Shown here: positions 23,369 to 33,069 of the stretch, piece after piece | Layout of the letters: each line of letters begins with the position of its first letter | How positions within the stretch are numbered: position 1 is the stretch's first letter | Assembly (NCBI GenBank): GCA_023079485.1 | Contig: CM041109.1 | Span: 1,435,549-1,499,548, forward strand | Direction of reading: 5' to 3' | From: Archilochus colubris | Lineage: Eukaryota > Chordata > Aves > Apodiformes > Trochilidae | Length of the DNA stretch: 64,000 nucleotides | The notes under the pieces: model-generated | What the model was told of the DNA's origin: nothing | The model's input: only the letters and a program-made list of their open reading frames with translations | The model's database searches: none | Position numbers and translations under genes: made by a program

Positions 23369-25117
23369 ATGAGCAAGGCAAGTCCAGTAGCACCTCGGGT
23401 ATTTAAGGTCTTCCCCCTCTTTTCCAGGTGCTGGTTGGACCATCCGAGGTTCAAGGAGCTGCAGGGAACCTCTGCTCAGGTGCTGGCAGGGGGTAACCAT
23501 CTCCAGTCCAAGCCATGGGTGGAAGAGTCTCATCTGGAAGAGGTTTTCTACAGCACAACCTGGCCACCAAAGAGCCTCCTAAATATTGGATCTCACTCTC
23601 TTCATCTCCACAGAGGTTTCTCCTTTTGGGATCCTTGCTCCTCCACCAGTGCCTGAATGACAGAGGGCACTTTTTTTTCCTTTTTTTCTTTAAAAATCCC
23701 AGATCTCAGCTATTACTGCACATCTCAGAGCAGGAGCAGACAAAGGCTTCAACCCTCCTTCAGGCTCCTTTGAGATGGAGAAAGAGAACAGCAAATAAAA
23801 GAAAGGAGAGCAGAAACAGCTCAAACAACTCAAATTTATCCCCATAAAAAGAACAAAACCAGGCTGTGGGAAGCCATCAACCTTCCATGAGGTGGCTCCT
23901 AACGTTATCATTTCTCTTCCAGACCTCCCAGACCCAGGAACCTCTCTCTGACCTTGAGAAGGCCATGAATGTCATCATTGATGTCTTCCACCTGTATTCA
24001 AGAAGGGAGGGGGACATGGACACCCTGACCAAGAAGGAGCTGAAGCTCTTGATTGAGAAGCAGCTCGTGAACTACCTGAAGGTGAGTGGAGTCAAAGCAG
24101 GGGGAGGGACCTGGGCTGGATCCCATTGCCTGAAGATCTCCAGGATTTGGATTCACCCTCTTCCCACTCTGCTCCCCTGCCTGGACTGTCCCTGGCCAAC
24201 TGCTACTTTCCAAACTTGTTCCAGAAAGATGGAAGAAGGGAGCCCACACCCCTTTGGGGGAACCTACAGCCAGATATTTACCTTCATCACTTTATCTACA
24301 GAAGTCAGGAGCACATAACCCAAGAGCTCCTTTGCCATCCAGGAGCAAGGAGAGCAGAAATTTCAAGCCAAAACCCCCATAATTTTTTTTTTTTCCAATT
24401 TTGTTAAAGCAGGAGGTGAAGTGTTTCAAATCCAACAGGTTCAAGGGGAACTCTGTGGCTGCCACCACCCTGGGGTCTTCAGCAGCCCCCACAGCTCAGT
24501 GCTGGCTTTCTGGTGGCAGGTGACTCCCTGCTGTCCCCAAAGCAGTGGGTGATGATGGCACCAGGATGGAACAGCTCGTAGCTCCAGGATGTTTGGGATC
24601 TGGCACCTGGGAGGGTCCCAGCCAGCTCAGGGATTGAACTGTGACCCCGGGGGACTTTGCCCTCACAAAAATATTAGGGAAAGAAATATTAGGAAATAAA
24701 AATATTAGGAAATATTTTTTTCACTGAGAGAGTTGTCAGGCATTGAATGGCCCAGGACAATGGTGGAATCACCACCCCTGGAGGCATCTAAAAGGCATTT
24801 GGAGCTGGTCCTTAAGGACAGGGTTTAGTAGTTGGTTGTGGTGTTAATCAAAGGTTGGATTGGATGAGCTTGGAGGTCTCTCCCAAGCCAAACATTCTGT
24901 GATTCTGGTGTCCCTCTCTTTGCAGAACGTGAAGAACAAGGCCACCATTGATGAAATCATGAAGGACCTGGACATCAACAGGGATGCTCAGATCAGCTTC
25001 TGTGAGGTGATGCTGCTGATCACCCGGGTGACCATTGCCACCCATGAACACCTCCATGATATTGAAGACCACCAGCACAAACACCATCACCACCACCAGC
25101 AGCAGCAGCACCACTGA
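23369..25117 (+). CDS. S100A9: MRP126 (avian S100A9), calgranulin with His/Gln tail
   Basis: The coding exons are 23369-23377, 23923-24081 and 24926-25117, giving 119 residues, the length I recall for chicken MRP126. The first exon gives only Met-Ser-Lys and ends at AAG|GCAAGT, a GC-AG intron. Joining there gives a product that starts MSKTSQTQEPLSDLEKA, and MRP126 also begins MSK as I recall it. The core has VFHLYSRREGDMD (pseudo-EF-hand), a complete canonical loop D72-E83, and zinc ligands H26, D36 and the HEHLH motif (H96, H100). The tail is a His/Gln run. MRP126 is a myeloid and epithelial calgranulin; antimicrobial metal sequestration is inferred by analogy with calprotectin. A CR1 fragment sits in the second intron, ending about 18 bp before the last exon. 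If the GC donor is not used, a longer first coding exon ending at a GT further right would be the alternative. Confidence 0.88.
24700..24907 (+). mobile_element. CR1 LINE 3' end in MRP126 intron 2
   Basis: Sense CR1 (ggaggcatctaaaaggcat, ggttggattggatgagctt, aacattctgtgattctg) ending 18 bp before the last MRP126 exon. The polypyrimidine tract of the acceptor starts directly after the CR1 3' terminus. Confidence 0.88.
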
Positions 25118-25230
25118 GCCAGACTGCAGCCCCTGGCCAAAGGCACCCACAAAATGCTCACAGCCCCTGGTTTCTCCCCTCCATCCCTCTCCCCACCTCC
25201 TTCCTTCCATCCTTCGTGGTTTTGCTGCCA

Positions 25231-25236
25231 AATAAA
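25231..25236 (+). terminator. S100A9: MRP126 polyadenylation signal
   Basis: AATAAA 114 bp after the stop codon, followed by a gtgtctgtgggtttttt GU-rich element. Confidence 0.85.
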
Positions 25237-25259
25237 GCTTTGCCCTGAGGCTGCTCAAG

Positions 25260-26360
25260 ATCTTCTATGTGTCTGTGGGTTTTTTTTCTCTGGGTCAGTC
25301 CTGCACTTTGCTCTGTCCCAGTGGGGTTTTAAACCAGGCCAATCCACCTTGAAACCAGGCTGCAGGTTCTCAGGGGTTGGGTGGGCACCCAGGGTGAGCA
25401 GGGCTCAACCTAAGGGTGCTCACAATGTGGGTCTTTATACTCCCAAAATGTAAAAAAAACAAAAAAAGAAAAAAAAAGCCTGAGAACACTCTGCATGTCT
25501 CCTGGGACTGAGCTGGGGTGGGAGGCAAGAGCTGGAAGGAAGGGTGGGGGTGGATGAGCACCCAGTTGTGGATTGCACCCATTTTAGGGCATTTTTGTTG
25601 TGCCCAGGGGGTTGGCTGTGTTTAATTTTACTGCAGCAAGGTCCAGATGTTGGGTTCTCTGTGAAGAAGCACCAAGAACAACCCCAACGCCTCACACCAG
25701 GAGCACCCTGAGGTTGCACCAAGGAGGTTGCACCAGCAGGAGAAACTTTCCAGAGGGAGAGGGGCTGGAAATGTCCACGACCCCACTGTGATCAGAGCCT
25801 GGCTCCTGATTTGCAGGTGCCTTTTAGAGAGGGGAGGGGAAGAAAAAGGAAGAGTTGTGATTTCCTAAGGGTGAGGCAAAGCCCTGAAATCGCTCTGCTC
25901 GGTAAAGGAACCTGCCAGGAGCTTCCTCAAAACAGCAGCACTGAAGCAACCCTGCTCACACCCCTCCCCCTTTTCCTCCCAGTTAACACAAGACCACCAC
26001 AAGTTTGCTTCACTGCTGCTGCCCAGGTTGCTTCAGTTTCCTTTGGAGGCTGTTTTGACATCTGAAGCATCAGGGACCTCCTTGTAAGGTACAAATCTGC
26101 TGCAGGGACCTGAGGCCACTCAGCTGAGCCTGCAGAGGGTGGCAGGTCCCTTCTGAAGCCAGATCCTGCACCCAACACTCAATCCTACACCCCAAAATAG
26201 GGTGCACCCCCCATCCTACAACACTTCAGGGTCTTGGGAGCAGGTAGGAGCCCCACACCCAAGGGGATGTGGAGTGGGGATGGTTCATTGCCACCACCCT
26301 GCCAGGGCATCACCTCCAAGTACCCTGTCCCCAAGGGTGGCCCATAAGGACATGCCCAGC
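25260..26360. other. Intergenic, no gene recognised
   Basis: An A-rich tract at about 25449-25480 is the only simple repeat. No exon was recognised. Confidence 0.4.
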
Positions 26361-26369
26361 TTTCAGGAC

Positions 26370-26564
26370 TGTAGTGAAATGAGGCAACCAGGTGCCACTA
26401 ATTGCCAGGTAGTGGGCATGAGCTTGTGTTAAAGCCACCTGTGCCTAATTAAGGCATGAGCATGAGCAGTGGGGGCCTGCCTTAATCAGGCACAGGTGGC
26501 TTTAACACAAGCTCATGTCCACTACCTGGCAATAAGTGGCACCTGGTTGCCTCATTTCACTACA
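26370..26564. mobile_element. 195-bp near-perfect palindromic element with 6-bp target duplication
   Basis: Two 87-nt arms (26370-26456 and 26478-26564) are reverse complements with only three mismatches, around a 21-nt spacer. The element starts TGTAGTG and ends CACTACA. The hexamer CAGGAC lies directly on both sides (26364-26369 and 26565-26570), as expected of a target-site duplication. It holds no ORF. A hairpin-type non-autonomous DNA transposon (MITE) fits best. The TG...CA ends with a 6-bp duplication would also suit an LTR-type integration, but an LTR would not be palindromic. Confidence 0.8.
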
Positions 26565-26956
26565 CAGGACAAAGGTGACTTGGTTCCCATTTGCAGCAGA
26601 TCAGCTTTCCAGGAGCTCAGCACCTTGCTGGTCTCCCTGCACAGGGGCCAAGTACACAAATCTGGGTGCTGGGTGCTGGGGGGGCACCCACAAACCACCC
26701 TGCAGCCTTGTCCCACCACCCAGGCAGGGAGCAGCCTCCAAGCACTGATCCAACAGGATGTTTGCCAACACTCCCCAGGAACCTGGAGTGCAAGACTCCT
26801 CTGGTGTCACTCACCAGGGCTGGTGGATCCATCACACCCACACAAGGTGGTGAGGACAGAGCCACCGCACACCCCAAGCACAGCAGGACCAAGGCCACCA
26901 AGGCAGAGCTGTCAGTAAGTGGAGGTGATTGCTGGGTCCCAGAGTGGTCCCCAAAA

Positions 26957-27425
26957 CCACACAGAACCACAGAACCACAGCACTGCTTTAGCTGGAAAAG
27001 GCCTTTCAGATCATCCACCATGAACCCAGCACTGCCAAGTCCCCACTACCTCAGGTCCCTCAGCATCTCCACAGCTTTCAAATCCCTCCAGGGATGGGGA
27101 GTCCGCCACCTCCCTGGGCAGCCTGAAACAACCCATTGCAAGAAGAAATTTTTCCCAGTTTCCCACCTAAACCTCTCCTGGGCAACTTAAGGCCATTTCC
27201 TCTTGTCCCATCATTTGTTCCTTGGGACAAGAGTGACCCTCCTGGCTCCAACCTCCTCTTTGGCAGGAGAGGAGCCCCTCATCGTCCTTTCCTCCAGGCT
27301 GAACACCCCCAGGTCCCTCAGCTGCTCCTCACAAGTTCTCCAGACCCTTCTCCTTGTGCTCCAGACCCTTCCCCAGCTCCATCTCCCTTCTCTGGCCTCA
27401 GCCTTTCACCCCAGCAGACCCTGAA
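26957..27425 (-). mobile_element. CR1 LINE fragment
   Basis: Reverse-oriented CR1: ccacagaaccacagcactg, ccctgggcagcctg, aagaaatttttcccagt, ttaaggccatttcctcttg, cctggctccaacctcctc. It is about 470 bp. Confidence 0.85.
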
Positions 27426-27429
27426 GCTC

Positions 27430-28105
27430 CCAAGCAGAAGAGCTACCAAAACCACCCAAGGAAGAAGGTGTTGGCTTCAACCCCAACCACCTTTATCCAG
27501 GCTGATGGCCGAGGTGCTCCGGTGCCCTCGGGAGGGTGGTGATGGAATCTGGGTTCCTCCAGACCCCCCTCCCCATCCTTCATTCCCAGGCTGGAAGCCA
27601 GGGCTCGACTTCTCCAAGGTGAGGACCGGGAATCCTGCTACAAGTCCCTGCTGCCACCTGGTGGCTTGGGATCCCTCCATCCGGAAGGATCGCTGTCCTT
27701 CCAGACACTGTCACCTCTGTCACCTGTGTTTCATGGGGAGAAGGGACTGCAGCTCCTCCGGCGTGCAGCTCACATCAGCCGAAAAATGGAAAATGTAGAG
27801 AAAGGCTCAACCCTCCTCATTTCCCTGCTGGGGTGTGGGGGGGTTGCACCCCAAGTTCTTCTCCCTGAGCTTGGCAATGTCACCAGTTTACATTTACACC
27901 CTGAAAAAGGCCTCAGCCTGAAGGACTGTGTCTCCCCAAAGCATCCCTGGGGTGACCTTGCCAGCTCCTGGCTCTGCTGCCCTCCCCCCAAGGGCTTCTG
28001 GGGTGGAATAAAAAAAAAAAGGAAAACCTCCAGGGCTGAGCTTTATGGAGGACCCTGGGATGGGGTGAGGGGATCCAGCTAGGGCTTAGCTGAACTTCCC
28101 AGCCC
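27430..28105. other. Intergenic, no gene recognised
   Basis: No exon recognised. An AATAAAAAAAAAAAGG run at about 28007-28022 could be a retroposed tail or a polyadenylation signal without an identified gene. Confidence 0.35.
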
Positions 28106-28107
28106 CA

Positions 28108-28262
28108 GACTAAACCCAGACTGGTTTGGGTTGAAGGAACCTTGAAGATGATCCAGTCCCACTCCTCCTTCCATGGGCAGGGACCCCTCCCACAGCCCAG
28201 GGGGCTCCAAGCCCCATCCAACCTCCAACGGTTCCAGGGATGGGGCAGCCACAGCTTCCCTG
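28108..28262 (-). mobile_element. CR1 LINE 3' fragment
   Basis: Reverse-oriented CR1: actggtttgggttgaagg, ccatgggcagggacccctcc, ccaagccccatccaacctcc. Confidence 0.88.
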
Positions 28263-28269
28263 GATACCC

Positions 28270-30075
28270 AATCCTGCCGGGTTCCCCTGCCCACCACAGA
28301 CCTTTTCACCCAGTACTGAGCCTCCTGCAAACCCCTCCACATGGTGTCAGCAGCCCTGTGGCCAACACGGGAAGGGTGACAACTTGGGGACATCGATGCC
28401 CTCTGAATGTCCCATTCCTTGGCAGCCCAGACACACCAGTAGGAAGAAGCCATACTGGGGTAAAACTGGTCAGTCCCGGGGGGTGTCATGGGCACGTGGG
28501 TGCCCAGAGCTCAGCAAAGCCACCCTGACACTGCCATGGATGGGGCTGTGTCACCGCGGGATGGCATCGTGGTGACAGCAGGCTCAGAGGGAGTAGCCAG
28601 AGGAAGAGACTGGCTCAGAGTGATTCAGAGCAATTTTCCTCCTAATTCCTCTCATTCCCTGGCTGGATGGGTGCTGGTGGAGGTGGCAGCAGAGGAGGGA
28701 GGAGTCCCATGGTTGGAGGTGCCATTGCCACGCTGGCAAAGGTTCTCCCTCTCCTTACTGACATTGTTGATTGGCCATATCTGAAAATTTAGTTTTCCAG
28801 ACCTGAAATCAAGGCAGCTTTCTGGATATATTTTAAGGAGCAGAGATGCCTGAGTGTGAAGCATCTTGTGTTTAGTGAATCTAACCCAATCCCAGACAAG
28901 GAGAGGTTTTTCTGCTGGGAGAAAAAAGACTTTTTTTGCTAGGCATTGGGCATGATTTCATTTTTTCCTAAGGAATTCTGCCCCATTCACTTCTGAGTGC
29001 CTCTGGTCTATCAAGAATAGCTCTGGTCTTTGCTGTGGGCCTCAGTTTGCTAAAACCATGATTGTTTACTTTCCCTAAAAAATATTTTGTTTTTCTACCT
29101 TTTCCTCCCTGCTTGGGGTGGTGGCCATCACACCACCCTGCCCACCACCCTGCCCACCCCTCCCCATCCCTTCTTCCTGAGGGGTCTTTCCCAGGCCTGG
29201 ATGTGCCCCATCCCCATGGCAAAGTCTCTGCTGATATTACAGAAATATGGAGCAGCCAACATAAAGCTCAACCCCCCTGGCACTTGGCCATCACCAGGAC
29301 TCCAGCCCACGGGCAAACTCTCCTGAACATCCCTCAGGGGCATGGCCAGTGGGCAGTGGGCTCCCTGCTCGTGGGAGAGATGTTGTAGGGTGTTGGTTTC
29401 TCTGCAGGGTTTGTGCTAAGAAACGTGGCAAGGTTCTACTCCCCAAAATAATGTAAATTATTTACACAAATTAAATACAGTGCTGCTCTCCGTGCCTACT
29501 TGCCTGCCAAGCCCATACCTGACCCTGACCTCTCCCAAAAGCTTCAGGGGACCCTAAAAGGGGAGAGCAGCCCCTGGGTAGCTCTGTGTGGCAGGCAGCC
29601 CTCTCTCCAGAGGGCTTGCAGTGACTTGCTGCCTCTCATCCCACTGTGCCAGGGTCAAATTTAGCTCTAGACCGTGGTCTGCATCTCATTTGCAACCCAC
29701 TCCATTGTGCTGTGCTGGTGGTGTCAGCAGTGGGGTGTGGGAGGCAGAAGTTGGCTCCAGGAACCTCTCCTCTCCCAAACACACCTCTGCCAAGCCAGCC
29801 CTGAGAAGGCTGATGCTGAGTGTGATCTCATCTGGCTTCATCCCCTATCTGGCAATCTTGGGAAGGTGCCTGAACCCTTAATGAAGGCTGGCACACCCTT
29901 CATAGCAGGGAGGGCATGTTCCACCCCCTCTCCAGGTGAGCAATCCTGGGGTCATTGACTTTGCTGGGACCACACAGGGAACCAAGCAGCTGAGAGCCAG
30001 GGGTCCCTGCATCCCTGCAGCATCCCTGCAGGAACCCCTCAGTATCTGCACATCAGGTCCTGAAGCAGAGATTTA
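28270..30075. other. Intergenic, no gene recognised
   Basis: No exon found. The segment ggcacttggccatcacc at about 29279, followed by cgggcaaactctcc, resembles about 17751-17790 upstream of the second calgranulin-like gene. Confidence 0.35.
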
Positions 30076-30079
30076 TAGG

Positions 30080-30630
30080 ATGATAGAATCCTAGAAAGGT
30101 TTGGCTTGGAAGGCAATCGAAAAATCACCCAACTCCAACCCCCCTGCCTGGGCAGGGACACCTCCTACCCACCAGCCCAGGTTGCTCAAGGCCCCATCCA
30201 ACCTGGTTTTAAACACTTCCAGGGAGGAGGTGTCCACAGTTTCTCTGGACAACCTGTTCCAAGGTGTCACCACCCTCACAGGAAAGAATTTTTTCCTCTT
30301 GTCTAACCTAAATCTCCCCTCTTCAAGTTTGACACTGTTGCCTTGTGTCCTCTCACTACACACCTGTGTGAGAAGTCCGACCCCAGCTTTCTTGTAGACC
30401 CCCTTCAGGTGTTGGAAAGCCACTATCAGGTCACCTCAGAGCCTCCTCTTCTCCAGACTGAACAACCCCAATCCCTCAGCCTGTCTTTGTAGGGAAGATG
30501 CTCCAGCCCTCTGATTATTTTTATGGCTCTCATCTGGACACGTTCCAGAAGCTCAATATCCTTCTATCCAGGGACTCCAGAACTGGACACACTCCTCCAG
30601 ATGGGGTCTCACAAGAGCAGAGGAGAAGAG
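30080..30630 (-). mobile_element. CR1 LINE fragment, about 550 bp
   Basis: Reverse-oriented CR1 from gatgatagaatcctagaaagg through ccaggttgctcaaggcccc, gaattttttcctcttgtct and agcctcctcttctccagactg to ctccagaactggacacactcc. Confidence 0.92.
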
Positions 30631-30979
30631 CATCCCCACATCATCCCCTCAGGATCCCCACACTATCTCCACATCATCCCTGCAGCATCTCCCCAGCTCC
30701 TGCATCTCTTCCCCTGGAGCCCTGCCCTAGGTTGATGTTCCCCATCATGGCTGAAGTGCAGCCTGGGCCCCAGGCCATGCTGTTGGGAGAGGTGGTGGCT
30801 GTCCCTATCCCATCCAGGGTGTGTAATAAGTGACTTTCCCACGGGAGGGAGCTCATCATGCCCTTGGCCATGGCCAGCTGGTACTGGTGTCACCGGGTGT
30901 CCCCATGTTGCTGTCACAGCACCTCGCTGCTCCTTCTGCTTCCCAAGCTCTGCTGCTGTTGCCTGAGCAGGTGTCAATG

Positions 30980-31212
30980 TGAATTTTATGCTGCAAGAGG
31001 GGAGGTTGAGAGGAAATCTGAGGAAGAAATTCTTTGGGATGAGGGTGCTGAGCCCCAGGTTGCCCCCAGAAGCTGTGGCTGCCCCATCCCTGGCAGTGTT
31101 GAAGGTTGGATGGGGCTTGGAGCCCCCTGGACTGGTGGGGGGGGGTGTCTGTCCATGGCCAGGGTGGGACTGGATGAACTTTAAGGTCCCTCCAACCCAA
31201 ACCATTCTGGGG
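30980..31212 (+). mobile_element. CR1 LINE 3' end
   Basis: Sense CR1: ggaggttgagaggaaat, gggtgctgagccccagg, ttgaaggttggatggggctt, ggtccctccaacccaaacc. Confidence 0.92.
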
Positions 31213-31784
31213 TCCTCTGAATGCAGCCTGGGCTCAGTGACAACCCAAGAAGCCATGTGGGACAGTCCCACAGATAAGATTAAAACCTCCTTTTCTACAG
31301 GAAAGTTTTGTTGTCTAGAATGTTTTCCAGCGTTGCAAAGCCCCACAAATCCAAAAACCACTTTGGGGAAAAAAAAAAAACAAACAAAACCCGACCCAAA
31401 CCAAACCCTGAACCAAAAACCTTTTTGGGTGAAGCTAAATGTGAGCTTTCCTCTACAAAGAGAACCTTTGGAGAATGTTTTTAGGTGAAACCCATCCCTC
31501 CTCACTCGGGTCCCTGAGCAACGCCTGCAGAGAGAGGAGCTGACCTACATACACCTTTCCCAGGTGTTCTGGTAAACATCCTCCCTGGTGAAGGCTGCTG
31601 AGGGAGGCTCCCTGGGAAGCAGAGCAATGTGGAGAAGCAACCAGAGAACAGGAATGACCGGAAGAAATCCTCACTCCCCACCCACCCCATCGACACCCTG
31701 CCAGGAGCTTACCCAGAGCTGCTCCCATCCCGGTTGATGCAGGTGAACGGGGTGAGTCTCTGCTCTTTCTTTTTGTGTTTTCTG

Positions 31785-31806
31785 GTGTTTTTTTTCTTTT
31801 TTTCTT

Positions 31807-31838
<32 letters not shown>
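31785..31838. repeat. Poly-T tract
   Basis: Almost pure T for more than 50 bases, with a few C. It lies about 450 bp before the EDKM start codon and may be the tail of a reverse-oriented retroposon with no recognisable body. Confidence 0.9.
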
Positions 31839-31841
<3 letters not shown>

Positions 31842-32296
31842 GTTATTTGTCATTGAAATGAACTTTTATGTTTTGCAGGCTCATTTTGCAACCGGTTCTT
31901 CCCAGCAGGGACTAAAGACACAAAGCCTGGGGTGAGCTGCCCAGCCCCGAGCGCTGCGGGTGTGGGGAAACAGCCCTTACCAGCACTTTCCTCCTCTGCA
32001 AGAGCTGATTCATTCAACCTGACAAGTGCCTGAGATGGCTACAGGGAGTGTGGTCTTTTTGATTTAAAGAGGGAATGGGGAAAGTAGAGAAATTAAGTGA
32101 GTTGAGGTGCAAGTGGGCAGCCCTGCTTCCAGCATCTACCGAAGGGATGTTTCTTTTTTCCCTTGGTAAAGAGATTTAGAAAGGCTGAAGCTGAACTGAA
32201 CACGTGTTGAGTTTGCCTGGGTTTTTTGGAAGGGGTTTTCTGACCTCTGCCACCTTGCTGTGTCCTCAACTTTTACTTCTCTCCAGGGTTGGAGAC

Positions 32297-32684
32297 ATGT
32301 CCAAGCTCATTAAAGCCATCACTGATATGATGGAGAGTTACCAAGGCAATGCCAGAAAGGGGAAGAAATCGGAGCCATTCAGTAGGAGCGAGTTCAAGAA
32401 GCTGATCCAGCAGGAATTTGCTCCTGTCAAGGTAACTGGTTGGGTTTGAGGGTGCAAAAGTGGAAGGGGAAAGGGTTGGGGTGATATTTAGGGGTCCTGC
32501 AACACCCACCACTTGCACCAAGGGGACCTGGTCTTTGCTTCACCACCTTGCCCCTTCTGATGGGCTCTTCTCCTCTCAGAGGTCACCAACCAGCAAGTAC
32601 AGGTACATCCCCAACCTGCCAGATTCAGACACAGAGCCCATGAACAAGAAGAAGAAGGGCTCTGACAAACCCTGTGTCTACTGA
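32297..32684 (+). CDS. EDKM: EDKM, S100-derived EDC protein with KKLIQQ motif
   Basis: The coding exons are 32297-32431 and 32580-32684, giving 79 residues. Exon one encodes an S100/SFTP-type N-terminal half: MSKLIKAITDMMESY, then a degenerate first EF-hand region with no acidic loop, then EFKKLIQQEF, the motif that gives EDKM its name. The intron falls where S100 genes have theirs (phase 0), but the last exon does not encode an EF-hand. It encodes a 34-residue basic tail with several Ser/Thr and Pro, a run of four lysines and a final PCVY. The protein therefore has no calcium loop. A possible 5' non-coding exon lies at about 31880-31931 (acceptor gttttgcag, donor GGG|gtgagc). The gene lies between the last S100 gene and the first loricrin-like gene, as expected of a link between the families. 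Its biochemical role is unknown. Confidence 0.82.
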
Positions 32685-32805
32685 TGAGTGGCTGCCACGG
32701 CTCCTGGGGCACAGGGACAAGGAGGTAAGAGAGAGCTCACCCCCAGGACAAGCTCCTGGACAACATTTGAGGTGCCTCAAGGCAAGGACAAACCTTTTAG
32801 CAGGG

Positions 32806-33066
32806 TCTAAAAGGGACAAGGGGTGATGGTTGGAAACTGAAAGAGGGGAGGTTTAGACTGGATATTAGGAAGTAATTTTTTATGCTGAGGGAGACACTGG
32901 CCCAGGTTGCCCAGGGAGGTGGTAGACGTCCCATCCCTGGAAACATTCAAGATCAGGTTGGACTGGGCTCTGATCCAGTGGAAGGTGTCCCTGCTCACTG
33001 CTGGGGGGTTGGACTGGGTGGGCTTTGAAGTTGCTTTCCAACCTGAAGCAGTCTGTGATCCTGTGT
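32806..33066 (+). mobile_element. CR1 LINE 3' end
   Basis: Sense CR1: ctgaaagaggggaggtttag, tggcccaggttgcccaggg, ggtgggctttgaagttgc, ctgtgatcctgtg. It follows EDKM and may form part of its 3' UTR. Confidence 0.9.
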
Positions 33067-33069
33067 CTG

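Noticed and set aside
23378..23451. Longer first coding exon of MRP126 reading through the GC donor
   Set aside because: It would add about 20 unrelated residues after MSK. Splicing at GCAAGT gives the expected length and N-terminus.
30663..31505. 280-codon minus-strand ORF
   Set aside because: It spans the antisense of a CR1 copy (30980-31212) and unrelated DNA, with no recognisable protein.
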